Shown here in pieces: positions 7,481-15,295 of a stretch of 64,000 nucleotides of DNA. The position numbers and the translations under genes were made by a program. Under the pieces are notes generated by a model. The model was not told the DNA's origin. It saw nothing but the letters and a program-made list of their open reading frames with translations, and made no database searches. Each line of letters opens with the position of its first letter. The first letter of the stretch is position 1. This DNA is from Actinomycetota bacterium (GTDB lineage: Bacteria > Actinomycetota > Rubrobacteria > Rubrobacterales > Rubrobacteraceae): assembly GCA_902810695.1 (NCBI GenBank), contig CADDYV010000009.1, positions 27,458 to 91,457 on the forward strand. Direction: 5' to 3'.

Positions 7481-7972
7481 ATGGATTTCAAAAGGCTAAG
7501 CGACCAGGACCTCGAAGCCCTGAGAGACGAGATAACGGAGTATTTCGAGACTTACTACTCGGAGCTACGGAGCAGGATGAGTGATCATGGATCACCGATC
7601 TACGGGAGGGCGCCAGAGTTTCTCAAGGGTTACAGAAGGGTCATCACCGTACTCGGACTGGATGGGGTGGTCATAACCCACTGGCCCGCGGAGCGAGACT
7701 CCTTCGATTTTCACCTCTCTCCCGACAGGCAGGCCAGGGATATCGCCGCCGAGGAGTGCGCCGGAGAGCAGATCCTCGACTACCAGCCGGGCAGCGACTT
7801 CGGGACCTACGAGATCACCGAACCCTTGAAGCTTATGGTCGGAGATCAGGTCGTCTGGACGTCCCGGTGGAAGCGGATGGACATATCCAGCCGGCTCGAC
7901 GCCTGGCGAAACACAGAGCAGGCCCGCCAGGCGGCAGAAGAGGACCTGGCTTCTTACACCGGAACTTCCTGA
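7481..7972 (+). CDS. Protein of unknown function
   Basis: This is a 163-residue soluble protein that I do not recognise. It starts MDFKRLSDQDLEALRDEI, has a tyrosine-rich helix (EYFETYYSELRSRM), a central beta-rich part (VITVLGLDGVVITHWPAERDSFDFHL) and a C-terminal charged helix (WRNTEQARQAAEEDLASY). There is no signal peptide or membrane segment. It follows the two XRE-like genes by 23 bp and is closed by a strong terminator at 7976-8014, so these three genes form one unit. Codon use is like the neighbours, which supports a real gene. Confidence 0.6.
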   Translation: MDFKRLSDQDLEALRDEITEYFETYYSELRSRMSDHGSPIYGRAPEFLKGYRRVITVLGLDGVVITHWPAERDSFDFHLSPDRQARDIAAEECAGEQILDYQPGSDFGTYEITEPLKLMVGDQVVWTSRWKRMDISSRLDAWRNTEQARQAAEEDLASYTGTS

Positions 7973-7975
7973 CAA

Positions 7976-8014
7976 AAAAGCGAGCCGCTTTAATCTGCGG
8001 CTCGCCCTCTTTTT
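7976..8014. terminator. Bidirectional rho-independent terminator
   Basis: A perfect 9-bp stem, GCGAGCCGC at 7980-7988 and GCGGCTCGC at 7997-8005, encloses an 8-base loop. It is followed by CTCTTTTT on the plus strand and preceded by CAAAAAA, which gives a U-run on the minus strand. It can therefore end both the unit at 6705-7972 and the converging gene at 8035-8220. Confidence 0.9.
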
Positions 8015-8034
8015 AACTAGGATCTAAAGAGACC

Positions 8035-8220
8035 TTAACGCTTGTTCAGATAGCTGTTCTGCTTCAGAATCTCCTCGAATTCCTTGTCTATGTCCGAAGG
8101 CGGCTCGGCAAGCCTCGGCCCGCGACCCCTGCCCAGACCTTTGCCTAACCCATGGAACATCTGCGCTGTGGGCGCGAAAGCCTCGAACCACCTCGACCAT
8201 CTCGTCTTGCTACTCTTCAT
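8035..8220 (-). CDS. Small basic protein of unknown function
   Basis: This 61-residue protein begins MKSSKTRWSRWFEAFAP, has a Gly/Arg-rich middle (GLGKGLGRGRGPRLAEPP) and ends with a charged helix (DIDKEFEEILKQNSYLNKR). The start is supported by a near-ideal AGGAGG seven bases upstream, and the gene ends at the shared terminator. I do not recognise a family. The basic, Arg-rich start could contact nucleic acid or a membrane surface, but this is only a suggestion. Confidence 0.55.
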   Translation of the reverse strand: MKSSKTRWSRWFEAFAPTAQMFHGLGKGLGRGRGPRLAEPPSDIDKEFEEILKQNSYLNKR

Positions 8221-8283
8221 TACGCCTCCTGAAGATATTGGTCCTACCTGTCGGGAAATATAACAAACAGTTACCAGATTGCC

Positions 8284-8297
8284 GTTAACGCGTTAAC
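8284..8297. promoter_or_regulatory. Palindromic operator candidate upstream of two divergent genes
   Basis: GTTAACGCGTTAAC is a perfect 14-bp palindrome in the AT-rich gap between the small gene at 8035-8220 (minus) and the methyltransferase at 8398 (plus). Further TAACG units follow at 8301 and 8311 (AAGTAACGGAATGTAACGA), so the site consists of several related half-sites. Position and symmetry suggest binding of a dimeric regulator; the regulator is unknown. Confidence 0.45.
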
Positions 8298-8397
8298 AAG
8301 TAACGGAATGTAACGAAAAATTGTTAGTCAGATCAATAACTCTTGGTTCTGAGCTTGGGGCTTACCCGGACTGAGGGGTGCTGGTAAGCTTTGCGCT

Positions 8398-9102
8398 ATG
8401 GTGGATGAGTGGTCTGATGAGGCTTTCGCCCGCAGGTGGGACGCTGCTGCGCTGGAAGAGAATCCCGTACGCGCCGAGCAGTTGGACATTCTTCTCTCTG
8501 TCCTTGTGGAGGAGTATCGTTCGGGAGAGGTGATCCTCGATTTGGGGGCGGGATCCGGCATCGTTGAAGAGATGATCTTTGGTCAGATTCCGAAGGCCAG
8601 GGTCATAGGCGTGGATTCTTCCGCGGCCATGATCAGGCTGGCGCACGATCGGCTCCGGGGCTATGAAAATCGCTACCGAATCATAAGGCACGATCTGGAG
8701 GAACTTGCAACGCTGGATCTTCCTGAAGATGAGTACGGTATCGTTATAAGCGTCCAGGCGCTGCACCACCTCTCCGACGACCGTAAGAAACGGTTATTCG
8801 TCTTCGTGCGGGAAACCTTGAGAGAAAATGGACTCTTCCTTTTGCTGGACCGGCTGGCTGAGAATACTCCGGCCCTGTACTCCTGTTATCGCAGCCTCTG
8901 GCGGCGTCAGGAGAGGGTGTACCGTATCCGCATCTCCGCAGCGAGAGAGACATACGAAGAGCACGCTGAAAAGCTATCTGCCAAGCAGGATCATCCGGCA
9001 AGCCTCAAGCAACATCTGGTGTGGCTCCGGGAAGCGGGGTTCGATGCCGCCTGCCTGCACCTGCACGGCAACCGTGCCCTGTTCGCCGCCCGGAAAGCCT
9101 GA
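8398..9102 (+). CDS. Class I SAM-dependent methyltransferase
   Basis: This 234-residue protein has the Rossmann-type methyltransferase core: motif I VILDLGAGSGIVEE, the acidic residue after strand 2 in RVIGVDSSAAMIRLAHDRL, motif III RHDLEELATLDLPEDEYGIV, and SVQALHHLSDDRKKRLFVFV, typical of small-molecule and UbiE/Tam-like enzymes. The last strand is VWLREAGFDAACLHLHGNRALFAAR. Substrate cannot be deduced. It is transcribed alone, away from the small basic protein and towards the membrane-protein cluster that follows on the other strand. Confidence 0.82.
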   Translation: MVDEWSDEAFARRWDAAALEENPVRAEQLDILLSVLVEEYRSGEVILDLGAGSGIVEEMIFGQIPKARVIGVDSSAAMIRLAHDRLRGYENRYRIIRHDLEELATLDLPEDEYGIVISVQALHHLSDDRKKRLFVFVRETLRENGLFLLLDRLAENTPALYSCYRSLWRRQERVYRIRISAARETYEEHAEKLSAKQDHPASLKQHLVWLREAGFDAACLHLHGNRALFAARKA

Positions 9103-9166
9103 GAAGGCTGTGGCGACTGGCGACAGAGCATCAATGGCGTCGGTCCAACCGCATTTATCTAACCTG

Positions 9167-9538
9167 CTAGTGAGCCGGGAATAACGCCGAGTGCAACACA
9201 TTGGCGTAGGCTAGCGCGACAACAGCGAGCGCCCCCACCCGTTTCGCCAGAACAACGAAGCTCGACTCGGGGGAGCCATCCCTCCAGCCATCAAAAACGT
9301 TGTACTTACGAGGCCAGTAAACGTATTTATAAAAAAGGTAGAGATAGATGGCGACCGCAACCACGGGTAGCAGGAAAATGTCATCCTTGCCGCCATATGC
9401 ATCCGGGCCAGAGGGTCCCCATTGTATGGGTACGTGTTTGGGCAACGAGTTCCAGGAGTAAGCACCAGCGATAAACATGATGGCGATGATGCCCAATTGG
9501 GAAAGCTCGGTTTTCCAATCTATGCGCAACTCGTTCAT
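9167..9538 (-). CDS. DUF1648-like membrane protein
   Basis: About 123 residues contain three likely membrane segments: LGIIAIMFIAGAYSW, DIFLLPVVAVAIYLYLFYKYV and VGALAVVALAYANVLHSALF. Between the first two lies LPKHVPIQWGPSGPDAYGGK, which resembles the DUF1648 motif L-P-d-r-v-P-x-H-f-x-x-x-G of SdpI-like proteins. The frame is open to 9598, but I place the start at 9538 (MNELRIDWK), which has GGGGA nine bases upstream. Its function is unknown; relatives are immunity or envelope proteins. Confidence 0.6.
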   Translation of the reverse strand: MNELRIDWKTELSQLGIIAIMFIAGAYSWNSLPKHVPIQWGPSGPDAYGGKDDIFLLPVVAVAIYLYLFYKYVYWPRKYNVFDGWRDGSPESSFVVLAKRVGALAVVALAYANVLHSALFPAH

Positions 9539-9602
9539 CGTTATCATTCCCCAAAGCTCGTACCTGCCAGTATATATTGCATTTTGCTGTGGCGTCACAA
9601 AG

Positions 9603-10337
9603 TTACTTGGTCAGCCGATCCTCTCGTGTTTCGCTTTCGTGTCCCTCTTGTCCCTGCGCGCTAGCCTGCTTTCGCCACGCCCACAACCAGGTAAGGGCGA
9701 CGAAAGCTGCTGTGATCGCGATCTCTATTGGGGTTTCGACGCTCCGCAGTGTCTGGGTAAACTTCTGGATAGAGTCGTCGCTAAAGATCATCCTTATCGC
9801 TATCCAGGCGAGGAGACCGGCTCCGATGTAGACGAGCCACCCCCAGCGATCCAGCAGCACGATGAGCAGTCTGCTTCCCCAGAAGACCACCGGGACCGTC
9901 GCGGCCAGCCCGACCCCGAGCAGCCACAGGTTTCCCCCGGAAACTCCGATGAGGGCAAGCACGTTGTCCAGCGACATGAGAACATCAGCCGCCACTATGA
10001 CCCATATGGCCTGCCACACGCTATCGCCGCCCTTTACTTGCGGGCCGGACTCCTGGTCATCGTGTACGAGCTTCCAGGCTATCCAGAAAAGGAGGAGACC
10101 TGCCGCCACCCGGAAATAAGGGATCTGGAGGAGTAGAGTAACAATGGTCGCGAAGATGAGGAGCAAAAGTACGGCCCCAACAGCTCCCCAGAAGATTGCC
10201 TTCTTGCGCGTTGCGCCTCGCAGTCGGCCCGCTGCCATGGCGATCACCACAGCATTGTCCCCGGACAGCATGACCGCAGTGAATATCACGCCAAAGAGCC
10301 GGGCTAACAGTACCGCAAAGCTTCCTATCAGTATCAC
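9603..10337 (-). CDS. TerC-family integral membrane protein
   Basis: This 244-residue polytopic protein has the TerC signature: FTAVMLSGDNAVVIAMAAG in the first helix and VIVAADVLMSLDNVLALIG in the repeat half, each with the conserved Asp-Asn pair expected to bind a cation. Seven or so hydrophobic segments are visible. TerC relatives (YjbE/YkoY, Alx) export manganese or help load metal into secreted proteins. It lies 64 bp upstream of the DUF1648-like gene on the same strand. Confidence 0.88.
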   Translation of the reverse strand: MILIGSFAVLLARLFGVIFTAVMLSGDNAVVIAMAAGRLRGATRKKAIFWGAVGAVLLLLIFATIVTLLLQIPYFRVAAGLLLFWIAWKLVHDDQESGPQVKGGDSVWQAIWVIVAADVLMSLDNVLALIGVSGGNLWLLGVGLAATVPVVFWGSRLLIVLLDRWGWLVYIGAGLLAWIAIRMIFSDDSIQKFTQTLRSVETPIEIAITAAFVALTWLWAWRKQASAQGQEGHESETREDRLTK

Positions 10338-10483
10338 CTCACCTTTCCGTATTGCCCTTGAAGCGCAGAGACTTTACTTTTCCGAGCTTACCAATCTTTT
10401 GAGCGATCCGGCGGCAAACTGTTTTTCGGCGCAACGACTCAGCAGGGCTGTAAAGCGCATTGTTTTCCCGCTGCGCAGGTTAT

Positions 10484-10999
10484 TTAGCGGCGAGGGGCCT
10501 TCGCCTTTCTATCCACGCTCGCCACGATCCGCCTCACGTAACCCAGGGCCACAGGGTTGTGGTCCGAGATCCTGGGCCACCACCAGCCCCCAAGGATCTC
10601 ATGGACCCACAAAAACCCTATCCCGTACCCGAATCCCAAGACCACGTGGTATGCCAGAAAAGGCAGAATCCCTTCCGGGAAGAGAGGTCTGCTGCTAGAT
10701 CCCATCGCGGTTCCGAGCGTTAGCTGATGGATCAACCTTGCGATCGGGAACATTACCATCCAGTAGAGCACGGACGGAGCGACGCCAGCCAGACGAACCT
10801 TACCCGCCGCCAGAAGCCCGTCATAGCCCGCCCCGAAGATTGCCAGCGGGATGCCCAATCCCAGAAAATTGAGGATTACGAGCAAGGAGGACTGACCGCT
10901 AAAGGCGGCCAGCCCTCCCGCTACCAGCCCTGTACCAAGCCCGGTCGCGACTCCGGGAAGCGCCAACTCCCATGTGCTGCGCGACAGAGGAACCCGCAT
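10484..10999 (-). CDS. Integral membrane protein of unknown family
   Basis: The 171-residue product has about four hydrophobic segments (LALPGVATGLGTGLVAGGLA, LLVILNFLGLGIPLAIFGAG, VLYWMVMFPIARLIHQL, FLAYHVVLGFGYGIGFLWV) and a basic C-terminus (RRIVASVDRKAKAPRR). I do not recognise it. It starts 2 bp after the Nramp-related gene ends on the same strand, so the two are probably co-expressed and it may be an accessory to that transporter. No enzymatic motif is visible. Confidence 0.6.
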   Translation of the reverse strand: MRVPLSRSTWELALPGVATGLGTGLVAGGLAAFSGQSSLLVILNFLGLGIPLAIFGAGYDGLLAAGKVRLAGVAPSVLYWMVMFPIARLIHQLTLGTAMGSSSRPLFPEGILPFLAYHVVLGFGYGIGFLWVHEILGGWWWPRISDHNPVALGYVRRIVASVDRKAKAPRR

Positions 11000-11001
11000 C
11001 T

Positions 11002-12516
11002 TTAGCTCACCACGACTCCGAAGCGGAACAGACTGTAGAACAGCATGCCGAGGTAGAAGATCGCCCCGAGAGCCAGCACGACGCTAACCAGGAAGTGGGG
11101 CCGGATCTTCTTCGGCAAAAGCAGGTTGTTGGTGAACAGCAGGAGCACGCAGTACGCGCCCATCGCGAAGGTCGAGAGGAACGCGAGGACATCCAGGACA
11201 GCTCCCGGCCCGTCCGCCGGGCCGAACAGGAGTATCAGTATCCCGAATGCCATGACGCCGAACAGGAAGCCGAAGTAGAGCTTGCTCATGCTGAAGCGTC
11301 GCGCACCGGGTATGAAGTAGTACGTCATATCCGACTGCCCGCGCGCGAAGGCGTCGAAGATGCCGAAAGACCCTTTCCAGCCGACGATAGCGATAAAGCC
11401 CAGGTACACGATCTTCAGGAAGGTTCCGCCCACGCTATGAAAAGCGGCTGCTATGGCCGATATCGAAGCCGTCTCGTCGCCGCCTTTGATGACGCCGGCG
11501 ACGTGCGGGTTGATCTGCCCGGCGGCCTGCGCGAGGATCGTGAAGACGATGGTAACCAGCATGGTTATGCCCCAGAAAAGCAGGATGGCGTCGAAGCTAA
11601 CCCACCGTCTCCAGTCCTTCCACTTCCGCATCTCTTCCTGGTTCTCCGTATCGAACATGAAGCCCCGGGAAGGCATGGTCTCTTCCTCTTCATCGAGGTG
11701 CACCAGACCTTTGATACGAGGGATGTGCGCTCCCATACCGGCGCCCTTGTCCCGCAGCCAGAGCGTGTACCACATCTGCTGCATGCCCGAAGGACCAGCA
11801 AACGCGATGGAACCCACGATGATCGGGAACCACGTGGCCCCAAACGCTACCTTGGGCATATACCCGAAGGAGACCAGGCCGTATATGGTGGCCCACAACT
11901 CGTGCCAGGTTCCCAGGACCCCGGCAACTATCACGGAGCCGATCACCAGCAGGCCGATGAGGATCGAAAGGACCGTCTCGAGTACGTTGTAAACGTACTT
12001 CGCGAGGGTGAATATAACGCCCATCAGTATTATTCCCACGATGGCCGTGCCGAGCCAGCCGATTCCCGTTATGAACTCAAACGCTTGGGCCCCGAGCGAG
12101 ATGTGCCCCGGCCAGATGTACACCAGTATGGCCACGGCGAAGAAGAACCACATGAAGGGTTTGGCTATGCGTGCGGCGCCGAAGAAGATGCTCTCCCCGG
12201 TAGCCATCGCATAGCGCGCCATCTCCAGCATCACGACCGCCTGCAGCGAGACCCCGATCAAAAACAGCCAGCGGATCTGGGGTCCGAAGACCAAGACGAG
12301 CCGTGGCCACATAAACGTCTCGCCGAGCCCGACTCCCAGCGCCACCAGAACCATGGCGGGACCGATAATATGCAGCGCCACCGGAGCCTCGGGAAGCTCC
12401 CGGATCGGCATCGGCTCCCCTCTACCAGAGTCCCAAACCTTCTCTTCTACCTGCTCAGTAACCTGTTGAGCGCTACCTCCGGGGTTATCCTCGGAGCCCC
12501 TGGGTCTAGTTGCCAC
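11002..12516 (-). CDS. Nramp-related membrane transporter
   Basis: This 504-residue protein has about eleven hydrophobic segments and the overall layout of the Nramp (SLC11) family, for example ALHIIGPAMVLVALGVGLGE at the first helix and a large cytoplasmic loop rich in acidic residues (GLVHLDEEEETMPSRG). Classical metal-binding motifs are not evident: the first helix has GVGLGETFMWP where Nramp proteins have D-P-G-N, and the sixth-helix region has AGPSGMQQMWYTL instead of M-P-H. The substrate may therefore not be Mn2+ or Fe2+. It lies downstream of the 2-oxoacid oxidoreductase operon on the same strand, separated by 274 bp that include a hairpin. Confidence 0.65.
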   Translation of the reverse strand: MATRPRGSEDNPGGSAQQVTEQVEEKVWDSGRGEPMPIRELPEAPVALHIIGPAMVLVALGVGLGETFMWPRLVLVFGPQIRWLFLIGVSLQAVVMLEMARYAMATGESIFFGAARIAKPFMWFFFAVAILVYIWPGHISLGAQAFEFITGIGWLGTAIVGIILMGVIFTLAKYVYNVLETVLSILIGLLVIGSVIVAGVLGTWHELWATIYGLVSFGYMPKVAFGATWFPIIVGSIAFAGPSGMQQMWYTLWLRDKGAGMGAHIPRIKGLVHLDEEEETMPSRGFMFDTENQEEMRKWKDWRRWVSFDAILLFWGITMLVTIVFTILAQAAGQINPHVAGVIKGGDETASISAIAAAFHSVGGTFLKIVYLGFIAIVGWKGSFGIFDAFARGQSDMTYYFIPGARRFSMSKLYFGFLFGVMAFGILILLFGPADGPGAVLDVLAFLSTFAMGAYCVLLLFTNNLLLPKKIRPHFLVSVVLALGAIFYLGMLFYSLFRFGVVVS

Positions 12517-12733
12517 GACAACCTCCCGAGGTAAACCAGGTTTCCCGACGGCTAGCCTCAGGTAGCCGCGGAAACGCTTGAGCCGACATTTGGTTTTCTC
12601 CTCCTTCCCCTGGAGAAGAGACCCGGCGTTGTCGCCGCGATCTCTGTGGTTTTTTTACCGCTCCCGGTTGCTCAAGTTTAGAATATGTATTTGCTATATC
12701 ACTTCCTTTCCACACTCTTCTGTTTTCATTGGG

Positions 12734-12765
12734 GCGGAGAGGAGTGGCGTCGTCCTCCTCTCCGC
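12734..12765. terminator. Strong hairpin after the oxidoreductase operon
   Basis: An 11-bp perfect stem (GCGGAGAGGAG at 12734-12744 with CTCCTCTCCGC at 12755-12765) encloses a 10-base loop. It lies 25 bp past the stop of the last oxidoreductase gene. No U-run follows in either direction, so it is a hairpin-only terminator or an RNA-stabilising end. Confidence 0.6.
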
Positions 12766-12790
12766 TTCCTGTGCACCGCTGGTCTCTGGG

Positions 12791-13978
12791 CTACTGGCCC
12801 ATCGAGGGCAGTGCGTTTGGATACTCGTCCAGCTCGTTGTCATCTCGCCACGGCTCGTTTGGCATGTCGGAGACGCCTTCGTGCTCCTCGTGGGCGTGCC
12901 CCGGTTCTCCGATCCACGAGGCGTTCTCCCGCTTCACATTGTTGTTCCGAACCTTCGGCTCTTCGGTGGTTATGTTTATGGGACCGCCGTAGCTGAAGGC
13001 GACGACGCACGGGATGATCCACTGCTCCCACATCTCGTCCACCTTCTTCTGGAAGTACGCGTAGTCCTGGTTCTTGAAGTGGGCGAAGCGTCCCTGCTTC
13101 TCCAGGTACTCCCGGACCGGCTTGCGACGCCTGCCCAGAGCAAGCTGCTTGGTCTTGCCGGTGAAGTTCAGCACGCCGTCTTTGATCTCATAGAGCGGGT
13201 ATATGCCGGTCTCGATGGCGAGCTTCCCAAGCTCGGTGGAGTGCTCCGGGTCGTAGTGCCAGCCTTTGGGGCAGGGATCTAGCACGTGCATGTAGGTCGG
13301 TCCGCCCGCGCTCAGGGCCGCCCGCACCTTGTCCATCATGTCTACCGGGACCGCCGGGGTCCCCGAGGCTATGTATCTGGTATCGGGATGGCCGGCGGCC
13401 AGCATGCCGGGGACGTTCTTCTTCCACCGGCGCTGCATGATGCGGTGCTTCTTGCCCGGAGGACTGAAGGTAGTGACCGCGCCCCACGGAGTCTGGCCGG
13501 AGGTCTGGATGTCGGTGTTGGCGTAGCTCTCGTTGTCGTAGAGGAAGATCAGGAGGTTGTACTCTATGTCGGTGAGCGCCGCACTGATCGCCGAAAGACC
13601 CATGTCTGCGCCCCCGCCATCGCCGCAGAAGGCGATCACGTTGATCGGCTCGTCCTTCATCTTCCCCTTGCGCATGAGCGACTTGAGCCCGGCGGCGGTT
13701 CCGATCGCCGAGGAGCCCGCCGCGCCGAGCTGGGTATGCATCCAGGGCACGACCCAGGGCGTGGACATGTAGGTGGTGTTCGCCACGTACATACATCCGG
13801 TGGTGCCGAGCACGATGGTCCGCGGTCCCGCCGCCTTCGCCATCAACCTCATAGGCAGGGAGGACAGGCAACCCTGGCAGGTGCGGTGTCCCGACTCGAA
13901 ATATTCTTCCTTCGGTGCTTTCTTTATGGATTTGATCGGTTCGAGCTTGAGCGCCCGTCCGGGTGCCTCGGTGGTCAC
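12791..13978 (-). CDS. 2-oxoacid:ferredoxin oxidoreductase beta subunit (probable oxalate oxidoreductase)
   Basis: This 395-residue subunit binds thiamine diphosphate and one [4Fe-4S] cluster. Visible are the cluster ligands GHRTCQGC and TTGCMYVANTTY, and the TPP/Mg site AFCGDGGGADMGL with a downstream YDNESYANTDIQTSG. The protein starts at GTG 13978 with AAGGAGG six bases upstream. It is the last gene of a gamma/delta-alpha-beta operon on the minus strand. Together the subunits oxidatively cleave a 2-oxoacid and reduce ferredoxin. The choice of oxalate as substrate rests on the alpha subunit; this subunit alone would fit pyruvate as well. Confidence 0.88.
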   Translation of the reverse strand: MTTEAPGRALKLEPIKSIKKAPKEEYFESGHRTCQGCLSSLPMRLMAKAAGPRTIVLGTTGCMYVANTTYMSTPWVVPWMHTQLGAAGSSAIGTAAGLKSLMRKGKMKDEPINVIAFCGDGGGADMGLSAISAALTDIEYNLLIFLYDNESYANTDIQTSGQTPWGAVTTFSPPGKKHRIMQRRWKKNVPGMLAAGHPDTRYIASGTPAVPVDMMDKVRAALSAGGPTYMHVLDPCPKGWHYDPEHSTELGKLAIETGIYPLYEIKDGVLNFTGKTKQLALGRRRKPVREYLEKQGRFAHFKNQDYAYFQKKVDEMWEQWIIPCVVAFSYGGPINITTEEPKVRNNNVKRENASWIGEPGHAHEEHEGVSDMPNEPWRDDNELDEYPNALPSMGQ

Positions 13979-14017
13979 TGCGACCTCCTTCCTCTGTCGC
14001 GATACTCGCTCATGTGT

Positions 14018-15232
14018 CTACTCGCGCACGCCGATCCAACTGACGGTAGGAACCGTCTCTCCAGCGGCGGCACGCTTCGTGATGTAGGCCATCTCGTCCA
14101 TCATCTCCGGAGTCAGCTCCCGACCGCCGAGACCGCCGATGAAGTTCACCACGCGGGGCCTGCGTTCGGCATCATAAAGCGCCGCCCGCAGGTCGGTGAA
14201 CAGCACCCCACCATGCTGCGGCGAGCCGTAGGCGTAGTCGCGATCCACGACGCCCACGGCCCTGAAGCGCCCCAGCACCTCCGCCAACTCCTCGTCGGGG
14301 AACGGCCTGAACCACTTGAGCCGGACGAAGCCGACCTTCTCGCCGCGATCTCGCAGCCTGCGCACCATAACCTTGGCCGGAAGCCCCAGCGAGCCCATCC
14401 CGAACAGCACGTACTCCGCATCCTCGGTCATATACTCTTCGAAGAACGGGTTGTCTCCGCCGCGCCCGAACAGCCTCCTGAAATCGTCGTGCGCCTCGCG
14501 GATGACGCCCTTGACCCTCTTCGCGGCATCGTCGGTCTGCTTGCGGATCTCCATGACCCAGTCCTCGTTCGCCTGGGGCGCTATGCTGATGGGGTTATCC
14601 GGGTGGAGCAGCCGTTCGCCGAGGTCGTACGGCGGCAAGAACTCGTTTACCGTCTCCTGATCCGGGATCTTGATGAGCGTCTGGGAGTGGGTGATGAACG
14701 CGCCGTCCACGCCGAGCCCCACCGGGAGAAAGACCCTCTTGTCCTCGCCGACGCGGTAGGCCATGAGCGTCGCGTCGAAGCACTCCTGCGCATCCTCGAC
14801 CCAGAAGAGCAGCCAGCCGAGGTCGCGCACGGCCATCGCGTCGTTGTGCTCGACCCCGAACGCGCCCGGGTCGTCCAGGGCGCGGTTGCCTATCATGGCC
14901 ACGACCGGCAGACGGAGCGAAGGGGTAACCGCGTTGGACTCCATGGCGTACATCCACCCCACGCCCGAGGAACCCACGAACACCCGGCTGCCCACCGCCG
15001 AAGCGTGCTTGCAGATCTCGAACTGGGAGTGCTCGCTCTCCGCAACGATATACTCGGCGTCGAGTTCGCCGTCGGCGATAAGCTTCGCCACAGCCTGCAT
15101 CACCCCGTCGTAGGGCCGGATGGGATACGCCGCCATCACGTCCACATCCGCCAGTTTCACCGCCTGGGCGACCGCCTGCGTGCCGGTCGTCAGCTTCTCG
15201 GTTTGCCGCCCGAGTGGCTTCGAGATGGTCAC
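14018..15232 (-). CDS. 2-oxoacid:ferredoxin oxidoreductase alpha subunit, oxalate-type motif
   Basis: This 404-residue subunit has the pyrimidine-binding and transketolase-C-like parts of the OFOR family. The diagnostic N-terminal motif is AAYPIRPYDGVM near residue 35. Pyruvate enzymes have Y-P-I-T-P here, and the Moorella oxalate oxidoreductase is known for an Arg at the Thr position that binds the second carboxylate. Other family features are ESEHSQFEICKHASAVGSR, VVAMIGNRALDDPGAF and FVRLKWFRPFPDEELAEVL. The GTG at 15232 has GGGGAGG upstream. If the motif means what it does in Moorella, the complex converts oxalate to two CO2 and reduced ferredoxin. The alternative is another 2-oxoacid; the family is certain, the substrate less so. 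Confidence 0.85.
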   Translation of the reverse strand: MTISKPLGRQTEKLTTGTQAVAQAVKLADVDVMAAYPIRPYDGVMQAVAKLIADGELDAEYIVAESEHSQFEICKHASAVGSRVFVGSSGVGWMYAMESNAVTPSLRLPVVAMIGNRALDDPGAFGVEHNDAMAVRDLGWLLFWVEDAQECFDATLMAYRVGEDKRVFLPVGLGVDGAFITHSQTLIKIPDQETVNEFLPPYDLGERLLHPDNPISIAPQANEDWVMEIRKQTDDAAKRVKGVIREAHDDFRRLFGRGGDNPFFEEYMTEDAEYVLFGMGSLGLPAKVMVRRLRDRGEKVGFVRLKWFRPFPDEELAEVLGRFRAVGVVDRDYAYGSPQHGGVLFTDLRAALYDAERRPRVVNFIGGLGGRELTPEMMDEMAYITKRAAAGETVPTVSWIGVRE

Positions 15233-15295
15233 CGCGTCTCGCCTCCCCTTCCCAAAACTTCTCGCATTGCTCTACTCCCTCGTCTCAGTAGCCGG

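Noticed and set aside
10972..12534. Plus-strand open frame of 520 codons opposite the Nramp-related gene
   Set aside because: The complementary strand encodes a clear polytopic membrane protein; the antisense product is a charged, low-complexity sequence with no motif.
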